The notes under the pieces: model-generated
Databases searched by the model: none
Seen by the model: only the letters and a program-made list of their open reading frames with translations
Told to the model about the DNA's origin: nothing
NCBI GenBank assembly: GCA_017590115.1
Contig: JAGGNK010013558.1
Coordinates: 13,381,752-13,445,751, forward strand
DNA from: Montifringilla adamsi
Lineage: Eukaryota > Chordata > Aves > Passeriformes > Passeridae
Reading direction: 5' to 3'
Length of the DNA stretch: 64,000 nt
In this document: piece after piece, positions 35,413 to 49,795 of the stretch
Layout: every line of letters starts with the position of its first letter
How positions within the stretch are numbered: the first letter of the stretch is position 1
Translations under genes and position numbers: made by a program

Positions 35413-38400
35413 CAATATTACAGTGTCTTTGCTTAAAGGTGAGGGGAAAGGAAGTGAGGATAGTCCAAAAAATGTAATAGAAATATCAAGGAGGGCACCA
35501 GGTTCAGCACTCAGGATCCTGTTTATGATGAAGATCATTACTTCACAGAAATAATTATCCTTTTCAAGGCACAGAAGAAGACAAGTACAAGTTCCTATAA
35601 ATGGAATTTGTCTGGTACTATTTCAGTGGGTTTAAAAATAGTTCTTCACCTCATTTTCTCTAATACAGCCCTGCTAGGTCCTTTCCCGTAAAAGATCCAT
35701 GACATTTATTGAAAAACTAAGCAGAGAGGATGGGGGAATTTGCCTTATTCCCTTTTATGATTTTGACATTCGTATTTTTCAGTAGGCTCAATTCTGGAAA
35801 AAGAAGTGCAAGGGCAGGACACTCTACCTAGCTAGCTGTGCTCCTTGGAAGAGGAGGAGGTGAAGAAGTGTGGGATATCCTCTGCACAGGAGGCTGTATC
35901 ACTGTTCATGAGTGACTGGGGGAAAAGCTGCAGTCAACAAACACTGTGATCACCCTGAAATTCTAAGCTGGGGGACTAGAAATCCCAAAAAAAGAAGTCA
36001 CCATGAATTTCAACCCTCTGGGAGGAACTATCTATGCATTAGCAGGGAGTGTACAGAAGTTCAGATGCTATTTGCTTCATTTGGTACCTAAAAGCCAGAT
36101 GTTTAATCTAAACTAAGTTTGGCATCCTGTATTTTAAACAGGAAGCTGGATCCCATTCCAGACTGGGTCCTTCTGCTGGTCTCAGAGAATCCAGCACTTG
36201 GACATGTCAGTGAACTCAGCTGGGAGATGACTCCTCTCCTTCCTTTGTCTGGATGGGTTTTCTGCCAGCCTGACAAGCTAAAGTGGTTGTGACAGCAAGA
36301 CAAAATCCAGAGCCAGCAAAGGAGCAGAGTCAGAGATGTGCAGCCAGGAGTGGGCAGCAGTTTAGATTGGAAAGTATCTAGGTAGGAGTTATAATGTCTC
36401 AGGAATGCAGGAAATGACATACTAGATCAAACCCATACATATTCTATCTCTGACATCAATCAGACAGGCATTTTAGAGGGAAATATAAGATACTGCCTTT
36501 AGTAAAAGATTATTTAACCTGCCTTGCTGATTTTTTTCCCTCTAACTCCATCACTGTCAGGCCTGGTTTGCACTAAAAATAAAAGGGATTATTTAAGCTC
36601 CTTCCTAAATCAGTGCAACTTCCATACAAATTATAGAAATTATATGTACAGCCTTAGAATTCTTATGCAAATCTTTCTGTTCCTGTGTGAAAATTTTAAA
36701 GGCACCGCTGCAAAATTGATAGTGAAAAATTATTCCCCAAAAGTGAAAGATGCATTTTGCTTAGGACCCTCTATTGCCACTGCAGTCGAGTTGGTTTGGA
36801 CTCTAAGCTCTGTATTATATTACTGGCATGATGGGCCTCTGACAGGAGCTGATGGCAGGGCTCTCAGAAATTGGTGTAAAATTCAACTGCAGTACCTGAG
36901 GAGGGAGCAGAGGCAGAGCTGGTGACAGCATGGACTGCAAAGCCGTGCTGGCTGCACTCATGGTGCCAAGAAGACATGAGGGACAGGATTTTCCTGGCTT
37001 CTGTAAGGGCAAGGCACATCCCAAGTCCTTCCTTGGCTGCCAAAATCTTAGCTTCTCTCAGCACTGCAAGGGGCACAGAGGCTAAGCCAGCTTTTCCCCA
37101 GCAACCCCCTGTCCCAAGAAACTGCTGTGCCTAAAGCTGGTCTCTGATTTCCTGACACTTGTTTAAAGAGATGGATTTTTCACTCTGTAGCATCTGAAAG
37201 CATAAAGTCTTCAGAAACCAATCAACCTTTTTGTTACATTCCAGTGTAACAAAAAAATAATCAGCACTCACACACAAGCAAATCTCCAGGATCAAACTGA
37301 GTCTCCATTAGATTTGACCAGAGGCCCAACAACAGTGAAGACTGTGCCAGCTGAGGACTTTCCTCCTAAGCCTCCTTTGTATTTCTCCTCCTTTGTGTCT
37401 GGATTACAGCCAGTACAATGACTTCATCTTGGACAGGGCTTTAGCTACCACAGCTACAACAATGAACCAGATCATCAACAGGAAGAAATCAGGGAATTTC
37501 ATGAAAACCCATGGAGCTGCATCTATTTAAACCAGACATGAGACCAATAATTTCATAAGATCAATACAGTGCTGTAATTGAAAACCAAGATTCAAGAAGA
37601 CAAGAATTCAACTTTTCTTCTGATTTCCCTCTTGAGATTACCTATTTGGGTTTTCAAAAGCAAGAGAAACAAATTTGGCCAAGCTATCTCCTCAATTATG
37701 GATGCCAAAGAGTAGTCATCTATACCTACATACGTTTTTTATTTCTTCTAACTCTCCACACACACATTTTTTATTTCCTTGGAACAGACACTGACACCAG
37801 AGTCCATCATTCTGCTGCTTCCTCTTCCCCAGACAGATATATGGATGATGCAATTTCCCCTGCCATCGTTTTGGAATGAAAATATTTTGATAAATCAAAG
37901 ATCTCAAAGGCATTTGTCCATCTCGTTCTCCCTGACTTGTGCACTGAGAATATGCTACAGCAAATTGAAATCCAAGAGAGAAAAGAGTGGATATGTGTGG
38001 AGGAGGGAGAATGATTTAAACAAAAGAAAGGACACAGACAGATTTCCCTGGAGATCAAAAATTCACATTGACCAAGAGGTCATCTTGGTATTGAAGGAGA
38101 GCTGAAAATTTCTAGAAGGAAGGCAACAAAGAAACTGTTTTGCATGAAGATACTAATTCCATTAGTAATTATGCACTGAAATAAAAGGTGCAAAACTGTT
38201 CTTTAACAAAAAGGCTCGTGCTTCCTACAGAGTATGCAGACAGCTTCAGGGAATCGTGAGTTCAGAGAGACACATTTCCCTTTGTAATTACACAATGTCA
38301 AGCTCTGATGTCCCCAAGTCTTAATTGGGGTCTGCAGGCCCTGTCGACATCATCATAATAAAAGCAGCTATTTAAGTTGCTGCAAATAACATATATCAGC

Positions 38401-40204
38401 GTAAGTCAATCAAAAGTCTCCTCAGCTCTCTATCACCAGGCTGTGTGCAAGGGTAAAGTGAGGAAATGCATGATCTACTTGCCTGGATCCAGTCTTGCTC
38501 CCACTGAGGCCAGCAGCAGAGCTCTTGTTGACTTCACTTACAGCATAATAGTGTTTATAAGAAAGAAGTATTATTTCCCTGTTGACAGTTCAGTCTTTGG
38601 GCAATGCCATAAATATAGGCTTTGTATTCTCTTCTGTGCTTTTTACCCTGTTGCCCAGAAAATGCAATTTTTGGATTTACAGCCTGTACAAGACAGGTGA
38701 AACAGTTCTGACACAGAATGGCACAAGCCCACAATTCAGATTATTTACAAGTGACAGGTCAAATAACAGGAGAATTATTTGCACCAGCAAAATTTCACAG
38801 GGAAAGCAAGTAAGGAAACTGTACTTTGGCATGTATAATTATAGGAAAGCTTAAGAGAGTCAGTGAAAACTCCAAATTTAGAGAATTTCACCAATCTAGA
38901 ACATAAAACTACTGTGATTTTTTCCCCTTGAAAAAAAGGTATTTTATAACAAATTGTATATTTTGTATTAGTAATACTAAAATAGTATGAAAAATTGAGA
39001 CAAATACTAAAAGTAATAGAAAATGAAATAAACTTTTTTTTTCAAAAAAGAGGCAATTTCAAAAAGGATTTCTGTCAAGAAAATATGCTACAGGCAGATT
39101 CTTGGAAACGTTGATTTCTGAAAAAGATCCATTTTGCTAAAGCTGTGTTTTCTCATGGAAAATGGTTTCAATTAAGTTTTCCTGAACAGCAATATGTCAT
39201 ATCCCATATGCAAGTTACAGCTGAGCAGTAGTGATTCCCGTGTTTGCTTAGATATTTATGGCATCATTTATAGCTACTCCATTATGGTGAGAAATATTTT
39301 GATTTCATTCTCTGGATACAGAATGATGGGGCCTAGACAGCTGACAAATGAGAGCCACTCTGTGCCCACACCCAGCATCTTTTTAGGATGCATTTCAATC
39401 ACCTGGTTGCATTGCTTCCCCTGACCTGCTGCACAGGGTTGGCAGTAATCACTAAAACCACAGGGCTAATTTGTAAACCAGGAAATCTCTCTTGACAAAG
39501 ATGAAAAATATAAATTGTATTAAAGGAAAAAAAAAAAAGTAACAGCAGGCTCGATGTAAATTCTGGTCTAGATTTCCAACATGTCCTTGGAAAGTATTTT
39601 ATTGTCACATATCCTTCACATTGTAGAAAAAGAAAGATTGTGCTATTGTTCTCATAAATTGTTCATGGATGTCAGTTTACAGAATATGTAGAGCTGTTTT
39701 CCTGTGTACCAGGTGTTCTTGCAGCCCAGGTTTATACAGATAAAAACCTGCAAAACATCCAGATTACAGATTCTTCCTTGAGTAAGATTTCCACGAAGCT
39801 CTGTGCTAATGCCAACTACCAAAGTTTCAGCAAACACCACATTCAGAAGTGGCTGCTGCCCTTCCATCTGTGTGTGCCTTCCAAGGATATGAAAGGTCTT
39901 TGTAGCAGTCAGCAGGCTGCTGCTGGCCTGGTGAGTGATGCTCTGTCTGTCAGGTTCTCCAGCACAGTCACTCTGTGTGGCCTATTTCTCTTACAATCAC
40001 TACCTGTGGAACAGATCTTTCTTCTCCCCTTTCTCCTCCTTTATCTCAACACAGCACTCCTTAATCACTTGGCTCCTGGGAATGTTTCAGACCAGGTCTG
40101 TACAGCATGGAGCAAAGCCAGGTGTGGCAGGAGCTGAGCAGATGCAAACTGTGCACTGTGCTGTTATCTCTTTGGAGGCAAGTTTTAAAAGACTTCGCTG
40201 TGGA

Positions 40205-40270
40205 GACCAGGATTTATTGCTCCCATTTCTACAGACAACAAAACCAGAGCACAAAGTGTAAGAGACAGTA
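40205..40270 (+). mobile_element. Possible MIR core scrap
   Basis: TTATTGCTCCCATTTCTACAG, followed by ACCAGAGCACAAAGTGTAAGAGAC, follows the MIR core (CCCATTTTACAGATGAGGAAAC, then GGCACAGAGAGGTTAAG) over about 60 bases. The flanks do not extend the match. Confidence 0.3.
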
Positions 40271-42216
40271 CTTTAGGCACTTTATGAAAAATGCAGGAGT
40301 TGCTGGCTCCCAGCCACTGGATGTGGGGGACATTCAGCCCAGAACAGCCCATTACTTTCACAAACCGTCCTTGCTGAGCAGTTTCAGCAGCATTTTCAGA
40401 ATGGATAAGATTAAAAAAAAAAAAGTTTCCAAAGAAGCCCAAGTTCCTATTGATTCAAACAAACCACTTCTCCACTCTGCAGCATCCCAAGTTCCCCAGC
40501 AAAGTCCTCCATGAATACCAAAGCACTGGAACAAGTCCACATCAATTTACAGGATGACTAATAATGGATATGCCAACTAGCCAGGCTGCCTTCTGTGGCC
40601 AGGAAGTTCTACCAGCCAAGTTCTGCCTGCCCTCACCAGCTGGGGTGCAATCAGAGCTTTCTCTGCTCTATTTTAACACCCATTTTCAATCCACTTTTAT
40701 ACCCTTGCTAAGATTTTTACTCCCTCTTCCGCATTTGTTTGCAATTGAGTAACACGGTCAAGTGTTATCAGAGAAGGCAAACTGTAACTAAGACATTTTA
40801 AGCAAACCATCAGCAATACTGCTGGCATTTGCTCACCAGTAGCCCTGTTGGCTGCTGGAGGGTCAGTGTATAACAAAGGTCCAGTTGCATTCTGATTTCT
40901 GAAGCTGCTTAATAGGAATCTGCTCTAAAGATAAAAAAGATGGTACTATCCTGATGTGCCTCTATTATGTACCAGGAATTTAGGTTGTGCTGTCTTCAGC
41001 CTCTACTTTTGTCAACACTTATTCAACCATTAACAACAAATTCATCCTTTGAAATTCAACATTTCCTTTAGTATACAGAAACACACAACTCCAAACCACT
41101 GATTCATTTACGCAGGAGAATATGCCTGACAAAATATGGCAGGAAAAGAGATCCTGAGAAAAACACAGTAAAACCAAGGGATGAAGTGGAGTGAAGATGA
41201 TGACCTGATGCTTACAGCTATCTTCTTACCACCACACAGACAGCCCAAGGCCTTACTGCTTTTAGATCTGGCACTTGGGTTTTCTTGTCTCTATCCAGCC
41301 CATATCTGCAGTCTGAGATATTAAAGCCAAAGCAGAATGATTGATGTTCTTGTGTTCTACCATAATTTACGGCTTAGTTTTTCTCATTTATTTGTTCTGT
41401 GGTTGTGACCCTCAACTGCTCATTAGTCAGGAAGGTCACTTATAAAGGAAATTTTTCTACTGGCTTTCACTATGTATCAGCTCTCAGTTCTCCTGCTGCT
41501 CAAAGGGAAAGCCAACCTAAATCTCAGTTACTTGTTTCTAATAACTAGTAGAGACACTCATATATAGACAGATAAATAACAGCATTTTTCTTAATATTAT
41601 TTTGCAGTACTTAGCAGCTTGAGAAAGCAATGAAGACCACTAAGGTAAATCATTTGCAAACATGCAGAGCTTGACTGAAGAGCAACATTCTGTAGGGAAG
41701 CACTCCTGTGTTCTGTGTACATGCACATGATTTTCACTCAATGGTACCAGCAGGATACAGCCCCTTTCACCCTCCAGCAGGTTCTCACATGATCTCACCT
41801 GCACTAACATGACACTGGGGTCATCGTGGAGCAGCAGGTGTTGCTACAACCAGCTGTGCTGTGCTCTTGTCAAGTAATAACACACAAGCTCTCTGCTCAA
41901 ACTCCCAAAGACATCTTCTGAGCTCCATACACCTAGCTCCATTTTTGGCAAGGGAAAAAAAGGAAAAGGTAATCCAGTTTCCATTAAGAGTACCTTCAAC
42001 TCCTTAAGAGCATGATCTCATGATTTTCTTAAAAAGCAGGAAAGTCTGAACCTGGATGATGGAACGGCCTCAAAAGAAAACCCAGATGCTGTAAAGATCT
42101 AGAGATCTAGTAATTAATACAAGATGGTCTTGCTTGTTATTCTGTACTGAACTAGTGCCCAAAATATAGCTGTCTTTTGGATAAGATATAAAAATCAAGG
42201 TCATGATAACCCATCC

Positions 42217-42240
42217 TTTTTTTTTTTTTTTTTTTTTTTT
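42217..42240. repeat. Poly(T) run (T24)
   Basis: The longest pure homopolymer in the window. On the minus strand it would be a poly(A) tail, but there is no AATAAA in the adjoining minus-strand sequence and no recognisable transcript. A slippage-prone microsatellite is the simplest reading. Confidence 0.92.
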
Positions 42241-44102
42241 CAAGCACAAAACTTTTAAAATCCAAGATTCTGGACAAATTCCAGTTAAGAAGATTACATT
42301 CTGTCTACAAAAAATACTACCGTTGTTCCTCTCTTTACCTGTTAACAAATTTTATGTAGTTCTTGATGGAGTAGAGCAGTTGCTGTGTTCCACCCCAGAA
42401 GTGTTGCATTTCAGCAGGGAGTGAGCAATCTCTTTGTATGCTGTGAGAAAAGCCCTCCGGGATTCTTTCAAATGAAAGGAGTTAAATAAATCTCAGTTAT
42501 TGCTATTATGACTTTCTCCAGCATTTATCCACGGAATAAATGGATAGGTAAGTTGATTTTCAGGCTGCTCTTCATTATTTCCTGAGCAGAACTACCTGAA
42601 AGTGGTTCACTATTACTTATACAAAATTTAATTTGGTGACTAATAGACCCAGGCAACTAAAGCAGGCAGAACTCTATAATCAACATAAGGAGACTTGTAT
42701 TTATTAGGTGGTGACTGGTGAATCCCAGGGACACAAAGGTTCTGTGAACTTTCCAAAATGCATACTGGGCTTTTGTAAGGTCCCCAGACTTATATGAATT
42801 CATGGAACTTTTCTTCTTCTGTAACACATACACAGAACTAGATTCTAGTCCTTACTTTGAAATATAGGAAGAAATCATCCACTGCTGGCTTCTCTCCTAC
42901 CTGTCTTCCCACTCTCACAGCTTTCCCATTGGGAAAAAAGCCTGAAGATATAGCTCATGTGGCCTGGATATCTTTATGGCCTCTGTTGCTTAGCTACCAG
43001 AAAGGTCCTACATGGCTACTGAGCTGGCACAAATATGAGCAGCTTGACACTGCTTTTCTTTACACTGGGAACTTGCTGGATCCATTATTCATTCTGCTGG
43101 TGTTTTATTTATATTTTACTGGGCTTACCCCTCTCCCTGGCTCTATTACTCAAATGAAAGGCAGTACAAAATGAAAGCACAAATAGCCCAGGTCTAGCTG
43201 CAGAAGTTTCAATCTTTGACATCATCCAGAGGCAAATGAACACAATCCTCCTGCTTAATACTTCAGGAGAGGATCTGACAGCAGTACAACTCAGGCATGT
43301 TCACACTATTTCTCACACCTCATCCTAGAAAAGTCTACAACAGGACCATTCTAAAACCAGAACAAGAAGGATATTCTGTAGCAGGATCAGATTACTGGAG
43401 ATTCAACACTGGCCTACTGCCAGCCCATGGGTAGTCATCTTCCCAAACTCTTTCATATCCCCACTATATTCCTTTCACTGATGCAGCAGGATGTAACTGA
43501 CTACAATAACAGGGAAATTGGACTCTTCCCGGCAGGAAGAAGTATATTCTAGCCTAATGGGAAAGGGTGCTAAGGGCAGCTGCTCAGGAGAGATGCTCTC
43601 ACATCAGGGTACCTGCAGCACAGTCACAAGGTGAACTTCTAATGAAGATAATATTTTCACTAAATGATAATTCATTAAATGCATTCCTAATTCCTGAAGA
43701 AAAATCCTTGCTGACTGATCCTGGGTCTGCAGATACTTGTTCTAGCATCTTTTGGTAATCCAGAGGTCTCAAGCAAGTGCATATTAATAATCCATGGACA
43801 CCCTGCCCTTCTGTATTAGATGCTCAGGTTACCTGGCATGGGGATGGATGAAGATACACAGATGCCCAAAGGGCAGCCCTTGTGTATTCATTATGAGCAC
43901 ACTTTGGAGCACTGAAATGCCAGAATGATTCTCAAAGGCCTGGTAGCCCCCTGCACTATAGAGGCTTACACTGTCTCATAAATCCTTGCCACAGAAGGTG
44001 CACACTCATATCACAACTCGTACTCTGCAGTCTGCCTGCAGCTCAGTTACTGACTCAGCTCAGGTAGTTACCTATATTGATTAAAGAGTCTGTGCAAGTT
44101 CG

Positions 44103-44123
44103 CTAATTAATTTTCATAATTAG
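44103..44123. promoter_or_regulatory. Paired inverted homeodomain-core sites
   Basis: CTAATTA (44103-44109) and TAATTAG (44117-44123) are exact reverse complements 7 bases apart. TAATTA is the core bound by many homeodomain proteins. The surrounding 80 bases are AT-rich but not simple repeat. Function is inference. Confidence 0.22.
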
Positions 44124-46954
44124 CAGCTACTTTTTTTAAGTTTAACTTTATGGCTATGCATCTCCCTAAACAGATAATGGGAGGTGGAGGTATCAAGCTT
44201 CTATGGAATAGGGGATCTTTTAAAAGCTTATCTGGACTAACCAGGTGGAAACAGACTGTAAAAGACCCGTGTAAAACTTTCCCTTAAGTGTGGTGATAAA
44301 TTATTTCCTGCTTAAAGTTCGTTTGTCATAGAGTCAGCCATAATTCTTTGTATAACTAAACTTTTGAAGATATCTTCCCCTAGGACTGGGAGGCTAGAAG
44401 TGCCCAATGCATCCCTCTTCCCTGTAGGATTTGATGTCAGGCTGTTCAGGAGAAATCAGGAGTTGTGCTGCCAGGATTAGCTAGAGATCTGGATCCAGAC
44501 ACAAGAGTAAGAGAGCATGGGCCAAAAGAGAAAGAGAGGGAGCCTTGGCACAGGGATCCACCATGGCTCCGTGGTGGGTGGGCAGCTGGCCCCAGAGGGG
44601 TGATGTACACAGAGGGGAGCTTCCTCTGTGTGTACTGAGCCAGGCAGAGGGAAAAAAAATCACACAACATGAACTATTAATCTACTGCTCAAAACTGAAA
44701 TGGAGAAGTCTGTGCATTTAATGACTAGACACCAGCTTCTATCACAGGTACTAAAATGACAGCCAGTAGATGGAAGAGGTCATAGTTTAATCAATTCTCT
44801 CTCTTTTTGTTTTACATAACTGAGGGTGATAGGCAGCTAATACATTTCACAGCCATGTGATAAATTGCACTGTCACCTGCACTTTGCCTGGTACTCCTTC
44901 TTTGTCAAGGCTATTTCCACCATCCCTACTTCCACTCTGACACAACTGCACTAAAAGTCACAAGTGTGTCAACTTTTCCTCTGACAGGCAGATTTTTTGC
45001 ATCAGTCTTTCTAGTGCTCATCCTTTCTAGGATGGGGAAACTGTAGGGTTAAACCAGTGAGAACTTTTATGGCCCTAGTCAGAAGCTCTGTGTTACTGCA
45101 TAAGGAAATCTCTCAACTTTGCCATGTGGGTGATTCTTCCTTGTTGCAGAAGGGGCAAAGAAGCAGAGTTTACAGTCATGACATTTTCAAGTGGAAATAA
45201 AAATATTTGTGTCTTTTCAGTGGTTATTTTCCCATTTCCAAAATCTTGTCTAACCTACATTCTTGGTGGCCAAATCATTCATTTTTACAGGCTATGCGAC
45301 AAAAGAGCTCCCTGGCACTTGGAAGGATGACTTTCCACACTCATTCATGTCTTTGCCATGCACAATAAAGCAGCTATCCCAAAAGCAGAACCACAATCAT
45401 TTCAGATTATTGAGATTCTCCTTCAAGCCTTAACAGCATAAGTTGTAGGGAGCTGCAAGGCTGGTGCATTGCCTGTAGTCCATCCATCACATTTTAGGGA
45501 CATGGCTCCTTTCTGGCCTCGTGGATTTATGGAAACAAAAGACTGTGGTACATGCAAGCACTGAACTGATACATTGCCAGGGTCTTGAAATTTGGACATA
45601 TCCATATAGAGTGGGATGCAAACAGGACCAAATTCTCATTCCACAAAGGGCAATATTCTACTTATGTACTTGGTCAAATCATTACCTTTGACACTGAAGT
45701 AATAAATCTCAACTGCCTCCATAAAATAAAGTTCCCTGGCTCTGAATTGAGCTTGGTTCAAATTGTGGATGAGTGTTGCACTACTTCTCTGCTCTCTGGA
45801 TTCAGCCATCCTGAGTAAATATAGCAGCAGCATGATTGGAAAATTGCCCTCAACAGTGATAAAATACAGGAATCATCAGATTTTGATACGTTCCTGAAAA
45901 TGGATAGTTGTCCTTTCTCCTTGACAGCCTGGAAGAATCAGAACTTGGAAAAACACTGCAGGAAGGAGAATGTATTCCTGGAAGGGCCAGACTTCACTCC
46001 TGCTTTTCTGCAGCCATCCTTCTCTGAGCCCCTATTTATCTCTCCCCTTCTCTGATGTGTTGCTTTCCTTTTTTGCTCCTCCTAAGAGGACTCCAAAGGA
46101 GGTGTTTTGCATTGCAGCTTTCATCTAGTTAGAAGCCAAGGTACCATGGCCTCATCTCACATCAATATGCTCAGAGTGAGAGCAAAATGCAGAGCCAGAG
46201 AAAGCCTCCATCAGTGCAGGGCAATGCTGTGCAGGATGAAGGCAAGCAGTTCTTATGTCTTGGTTTCTGTTTTCACAAATTTGTTATCTCAGAGCAGCAA
46301 TTCCCTTCCCCCTGCACCATCAGTGAAAAAGAATGGCAATAAGGGAAAAAAAATATATTTTTACTGTACTTAGATTTCACTTTAGTGAAGTTCCATGTGG
46401 TGGGAGCAAGAAGGCTCTAGGATGGCTGACTAGGAGGTGTCAAGTGCTTGCCACTTCAGAGAGGTATTCAGACTATCTTTAGAAATTTTTTCCCTTCACA
46501 GTCTTTTCCTAGAAAAATAGACATTTTTAATGCTTCTGGATCTAATTCTTTGCTGAAAGAAAAGACATTAACAAAGATGATGGCAGATGGATGTAGGGGA
46601 AGTTCCCTTCTCATTAGTCTGCTCCTCCCAGCTGCAGTAATCTTTCACCTGTGAAGATCAGGCTAGAAGCATTCCTGATCATTCCTCCCAGCCCATCTGC
46701 ACAAGAGAGGATGTCCCTCCCCAGCATTCTCCAGGAGAGATGCTGAGGCAGCTATGAAAACACAACTGAGTCTGCTGCCTAAGATGTGCTGAGTTGTTTC
46801 AGTGCACTTGCATGTGAAAACACTCTATTGGACTAAAATCTGATTTAGCTAAATTGGAAAATCAATAAATTTTAGCTAATTTAATTTGCATTACTGCTAT
46901 TGAAGAACCCAAACTGTGCCAAAATCCCCAAAAGGACTACAAACCAAGGGGCTC

Positions 46955-46967
46955 TTTTTTTTTTTTT
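46955..46967 (-). repeat. Poly(A)-like run (T13 on plus) with AATAAA beside it
   Basis: Read on the minus strand, AATAAA is followed about 8 bases later by A13, the layout of a retroposed mRNA 3' end. I do not recognise the sequence upstream on that strand (plus 46970-47400), and no target duplication is evident. Confidence 0.45.
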
Positions 46968-48783
46968 GGTTTCTTTATTTTTTTAAACTTCTGACTTAGG
47001 GCATAGACATATCTCTACAAAGATGTAACTAAACTTTATGACAGGTGAAGATAAAGAAAATAATTTTAGGTGATTAAATAGCACTTTCAGAACCTCAGGA
47101 AAGGAAGAACATCATCGTTTCCTTTGTGACTCAGAAATAGGAACAAGGCATTAATACATCACTTCTCAGGATATTGGGCACAGGCTGTTATCAAGTCCCA
47201 TCACCATGCAACACTTAAATCATTCCTTCTGAAACAATTATTTCTATACCTGGAAAAACTGCAATGAATAAGTTTATTTTGCAACCTTTGCCTGTCTTCC
47301 ACTTGTGAAAATCCGGACATAAGACTATGGTTTTTCTCCAGTGTTTTGCCATATGCACTGAAGTCATGGACTGTGTTTCTGTTTTGTTGCTGGAAAAACT
47401 CAGCTTTCAAATCAACAATGCACACCATTGCAAATTCTGCATGTCCTTTCTATGACTGTTTTATAATCTGTTCTCCCACCTCCCCCTGTCCCAGATCACT
47501 CTTAGCCCCAGGATGCTGGCAGAAAGCAACACAGAAAGAATGCAACTCTGATAAAAACAAACACAAAGCCTTGCATTTCCTGGAGATTTGTCACACTTCA
47601 TGTTATTTAGCTGTCTTTTCTCTCATGACACAAAGCCCTGGACACTGGGCAGATAAATACTAGGCATGACGACATTAAAAGCATCAAAATATTATTTGGA
47701 AATATTTCTATTCTGTGGAAGAATATTTCTTGGTTGTAGTTCTTTACACCAAAAGCTCGAAGGCATATTCTGTTTCCTTTGTGTCATGCAGTACAGAAGA
47801 AGGAAAAAGCTAATTAGACATTGAATTTTGTTGGAGCTACCACAATACTGTTATAGAAGTAAAACAGTTACCTCACAAAAACAGATTATTCTGTTTTTAG
47901 AGGGTTTTGTTTCCACATTCTGTGTCAGTGCAGCAGCTAAGGAGGCAGCCAGTTTGTCTGAGAGATCTCAGGTAGTACATCTGGTGCCAGAGTGCCCGTG
48001 TGACAGGGGTGGGGAGAAAATATCCTTTGATTTGACTTGGACATCATTGACAGAGATTGAATATGACACCCCACAAGCTACTCCTTGCTGCCACTTTTCT
48101 GAACTACAACTGCAGTTCAGTGCTGGAGTAAAAGGGAAGCAGAAGTCAATGGAATAACCAGGACTCCAAAGAGTTCAGCACTGCTCTGGCTTTGTCTCAA
48201 GCTTATCTGAGGGAGCCAGGTACTATTTTCTAGTCTCATTTTGAAACTAATCTCCTCTTGGATATGTGTTACAAATGCAGATTAGAAAGCCTTGGCTTCA
48301 TATAATATGGCTGGAACAGAGAGAAAAGCAAAGTCCAAAACCATAAATGAAGAAACCATTAGAAATAGGAAGTTGTTGATACAGGATAAAGAAAGCAAGA
48401 GAAAACAGAAACAAATGATCTAGGAATTTCCAAGTCACATTCTCCAGGGTTTTAAAAAAATTTTTGTTTCAGAGTTTTTCAAAGTTTCATCCTCCAAAAA
48501 TACATGTGCTGGGCAAAGGCCCGTTCACACATAAAGAGTAATTCAGTACAATTAAGGCCTTGTTTCTAAGCACTGTTGGATTTATTCTTTCCTTTATAAG
48601 ACTGAGCTCACAAACGTGTCTGCTCCTTCCTGAAGGTGTAAAGAATAAGAAACCAAGAAATTTTTTTTGTCTTTTTTTCCCATATTATCTTTTCCTCCCT
48701 CTTAACATTCAGCTAAAAGACTGCATATCAAGAATAATTATTATTCTTCAGATTTCAGGCAGGACATCAGAGTACCTTTCACT

Positions 48784-48847
48784 AAAAAAAAAACAAAAAA
48801 AAAACAAAAAAAAAAAAACCAAAAACCACCTGCCAAACAAAAAAAAC
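48784..48847 (+). repeat. A-rich low-complexity tract
   Basis: Runs of 8-12 A separated by single C bases, continuing as CCAAAAACC and CAAACAAAAAA. Either a decayed poly(A)/(AAAAC) tract or slippage product. Confidence 0.85.
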
Positions 48848-49795
48848 ATTATTAGAAAAACTGTGCAGAAAAAATAAATGGAAGTATTGAAATTTTCTTG
48901 CTCAAGACTGCATTCTCTCACACACTTGGGGTCTAATTCAGAGCTCACTCAATTCAATAGAAGAACTCATACTATATACATGGAGCTCTGATTCAGCCTC
49001 TTTCACTTCACATCCACCTCAGACTAAGGCCATACTCGGAGAACAGTTTTCATCTCTTCAGAAGCATAATGGCATTTAGAAGTTATGGAAGCTCATATTT
49101 TCCTTCCTTCCACCACTGCAGGTGAGGTGCAGTTCCACTGAACCCAGGTAAACTCACCTGGAATGGGCAATTCCCTGAGTGACAACACTCCATACCCTCT
49201 AAATGAAGGTTATTTAGTAAACAGTTGGTCCTTTAAACCCTCCTTTGAAAATCTCTGGTCTAAAAGGCCAAAAGGCTTCAGAGCAAAGGGAAAGGGGTAT
49301 AGTCAACATTTATTGTCACTGTTCTTTTCAATTTCTCCCTTTGGTCCCTCAGTATTTTTTCCAGCTCAGATAAAGTTGGTCTTCATTTTTCATTGGTATC
49401 TGTCCTGCCATATAAAACTGCACATCTTGCTTTCTATCCTATGGGATACATGCTTTTCAGCAAGCTATAAATCAGGATGAGCTAGAAGACACTGCAATTA
49501 GAGGAGACACAAACCCAACAGAGTGCAGCCACAGATTTCAATCTTCAGATAATAAGCACTGGGGAAAATTGATAATACACTCTAAAACACTGAGGGAAGC
49601 ACATTCCAGCACCTAAACCCACCCACCCCTGTATGAACACTCAGAAATGCTGTCTGTTCTATCCCACTAAGCCTACAGCTTTTGTAAAAGAAGTTGTAAA
49701 AGTTTAATATTCTGGAGCACCCTGTGAAACAGAGAATTATCACAGGGAGCCAAGAAGCCTTTACTGGAGAGAACAAACCTGCTTCATGAAATGCA

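Larger units (their letters stand above)
28961..40204. other. Unique non-coding sequence
   Basis: No gene recognised. The longest open frames (33239-33799 with 186 codons, 32405-32857 on the minus strand, 36524-36925) have no domain, no consistent composition and no recognisable homologue. Homopolymer tracts and a short hairpin are listed separately. A block at 38480-38550 carries phrases like an old palindromic reptile/bird repeat but is too short to call. Confidence 0.5.
40271..49795. other. Unique non-coding sequence
   Basis: No gene recognised. It includes A12 at about 40411, T24 at 42217-42240, T13 at 46955-46967, and an A-rich stretch at 48784-48847. A CTAATTA...TAATTAG pair sits at 44103-44123, and an AT-rich block with octamer and TTAGCTAA cores at 46835-46900. 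None of the open frames (for example 42857-43174, 47346-47663, 47828-48157) resembles a known protein. Confidence 0.5.

Noticed and set aside
38480..38550. Phrases resembling an old palindromic reptile/bird repeat (TTGCTCCCACTGAGG ... TTGTTGACTTCAC)
   Set aside because: Only about 60 bases and highly diverged; similarity could be chance.
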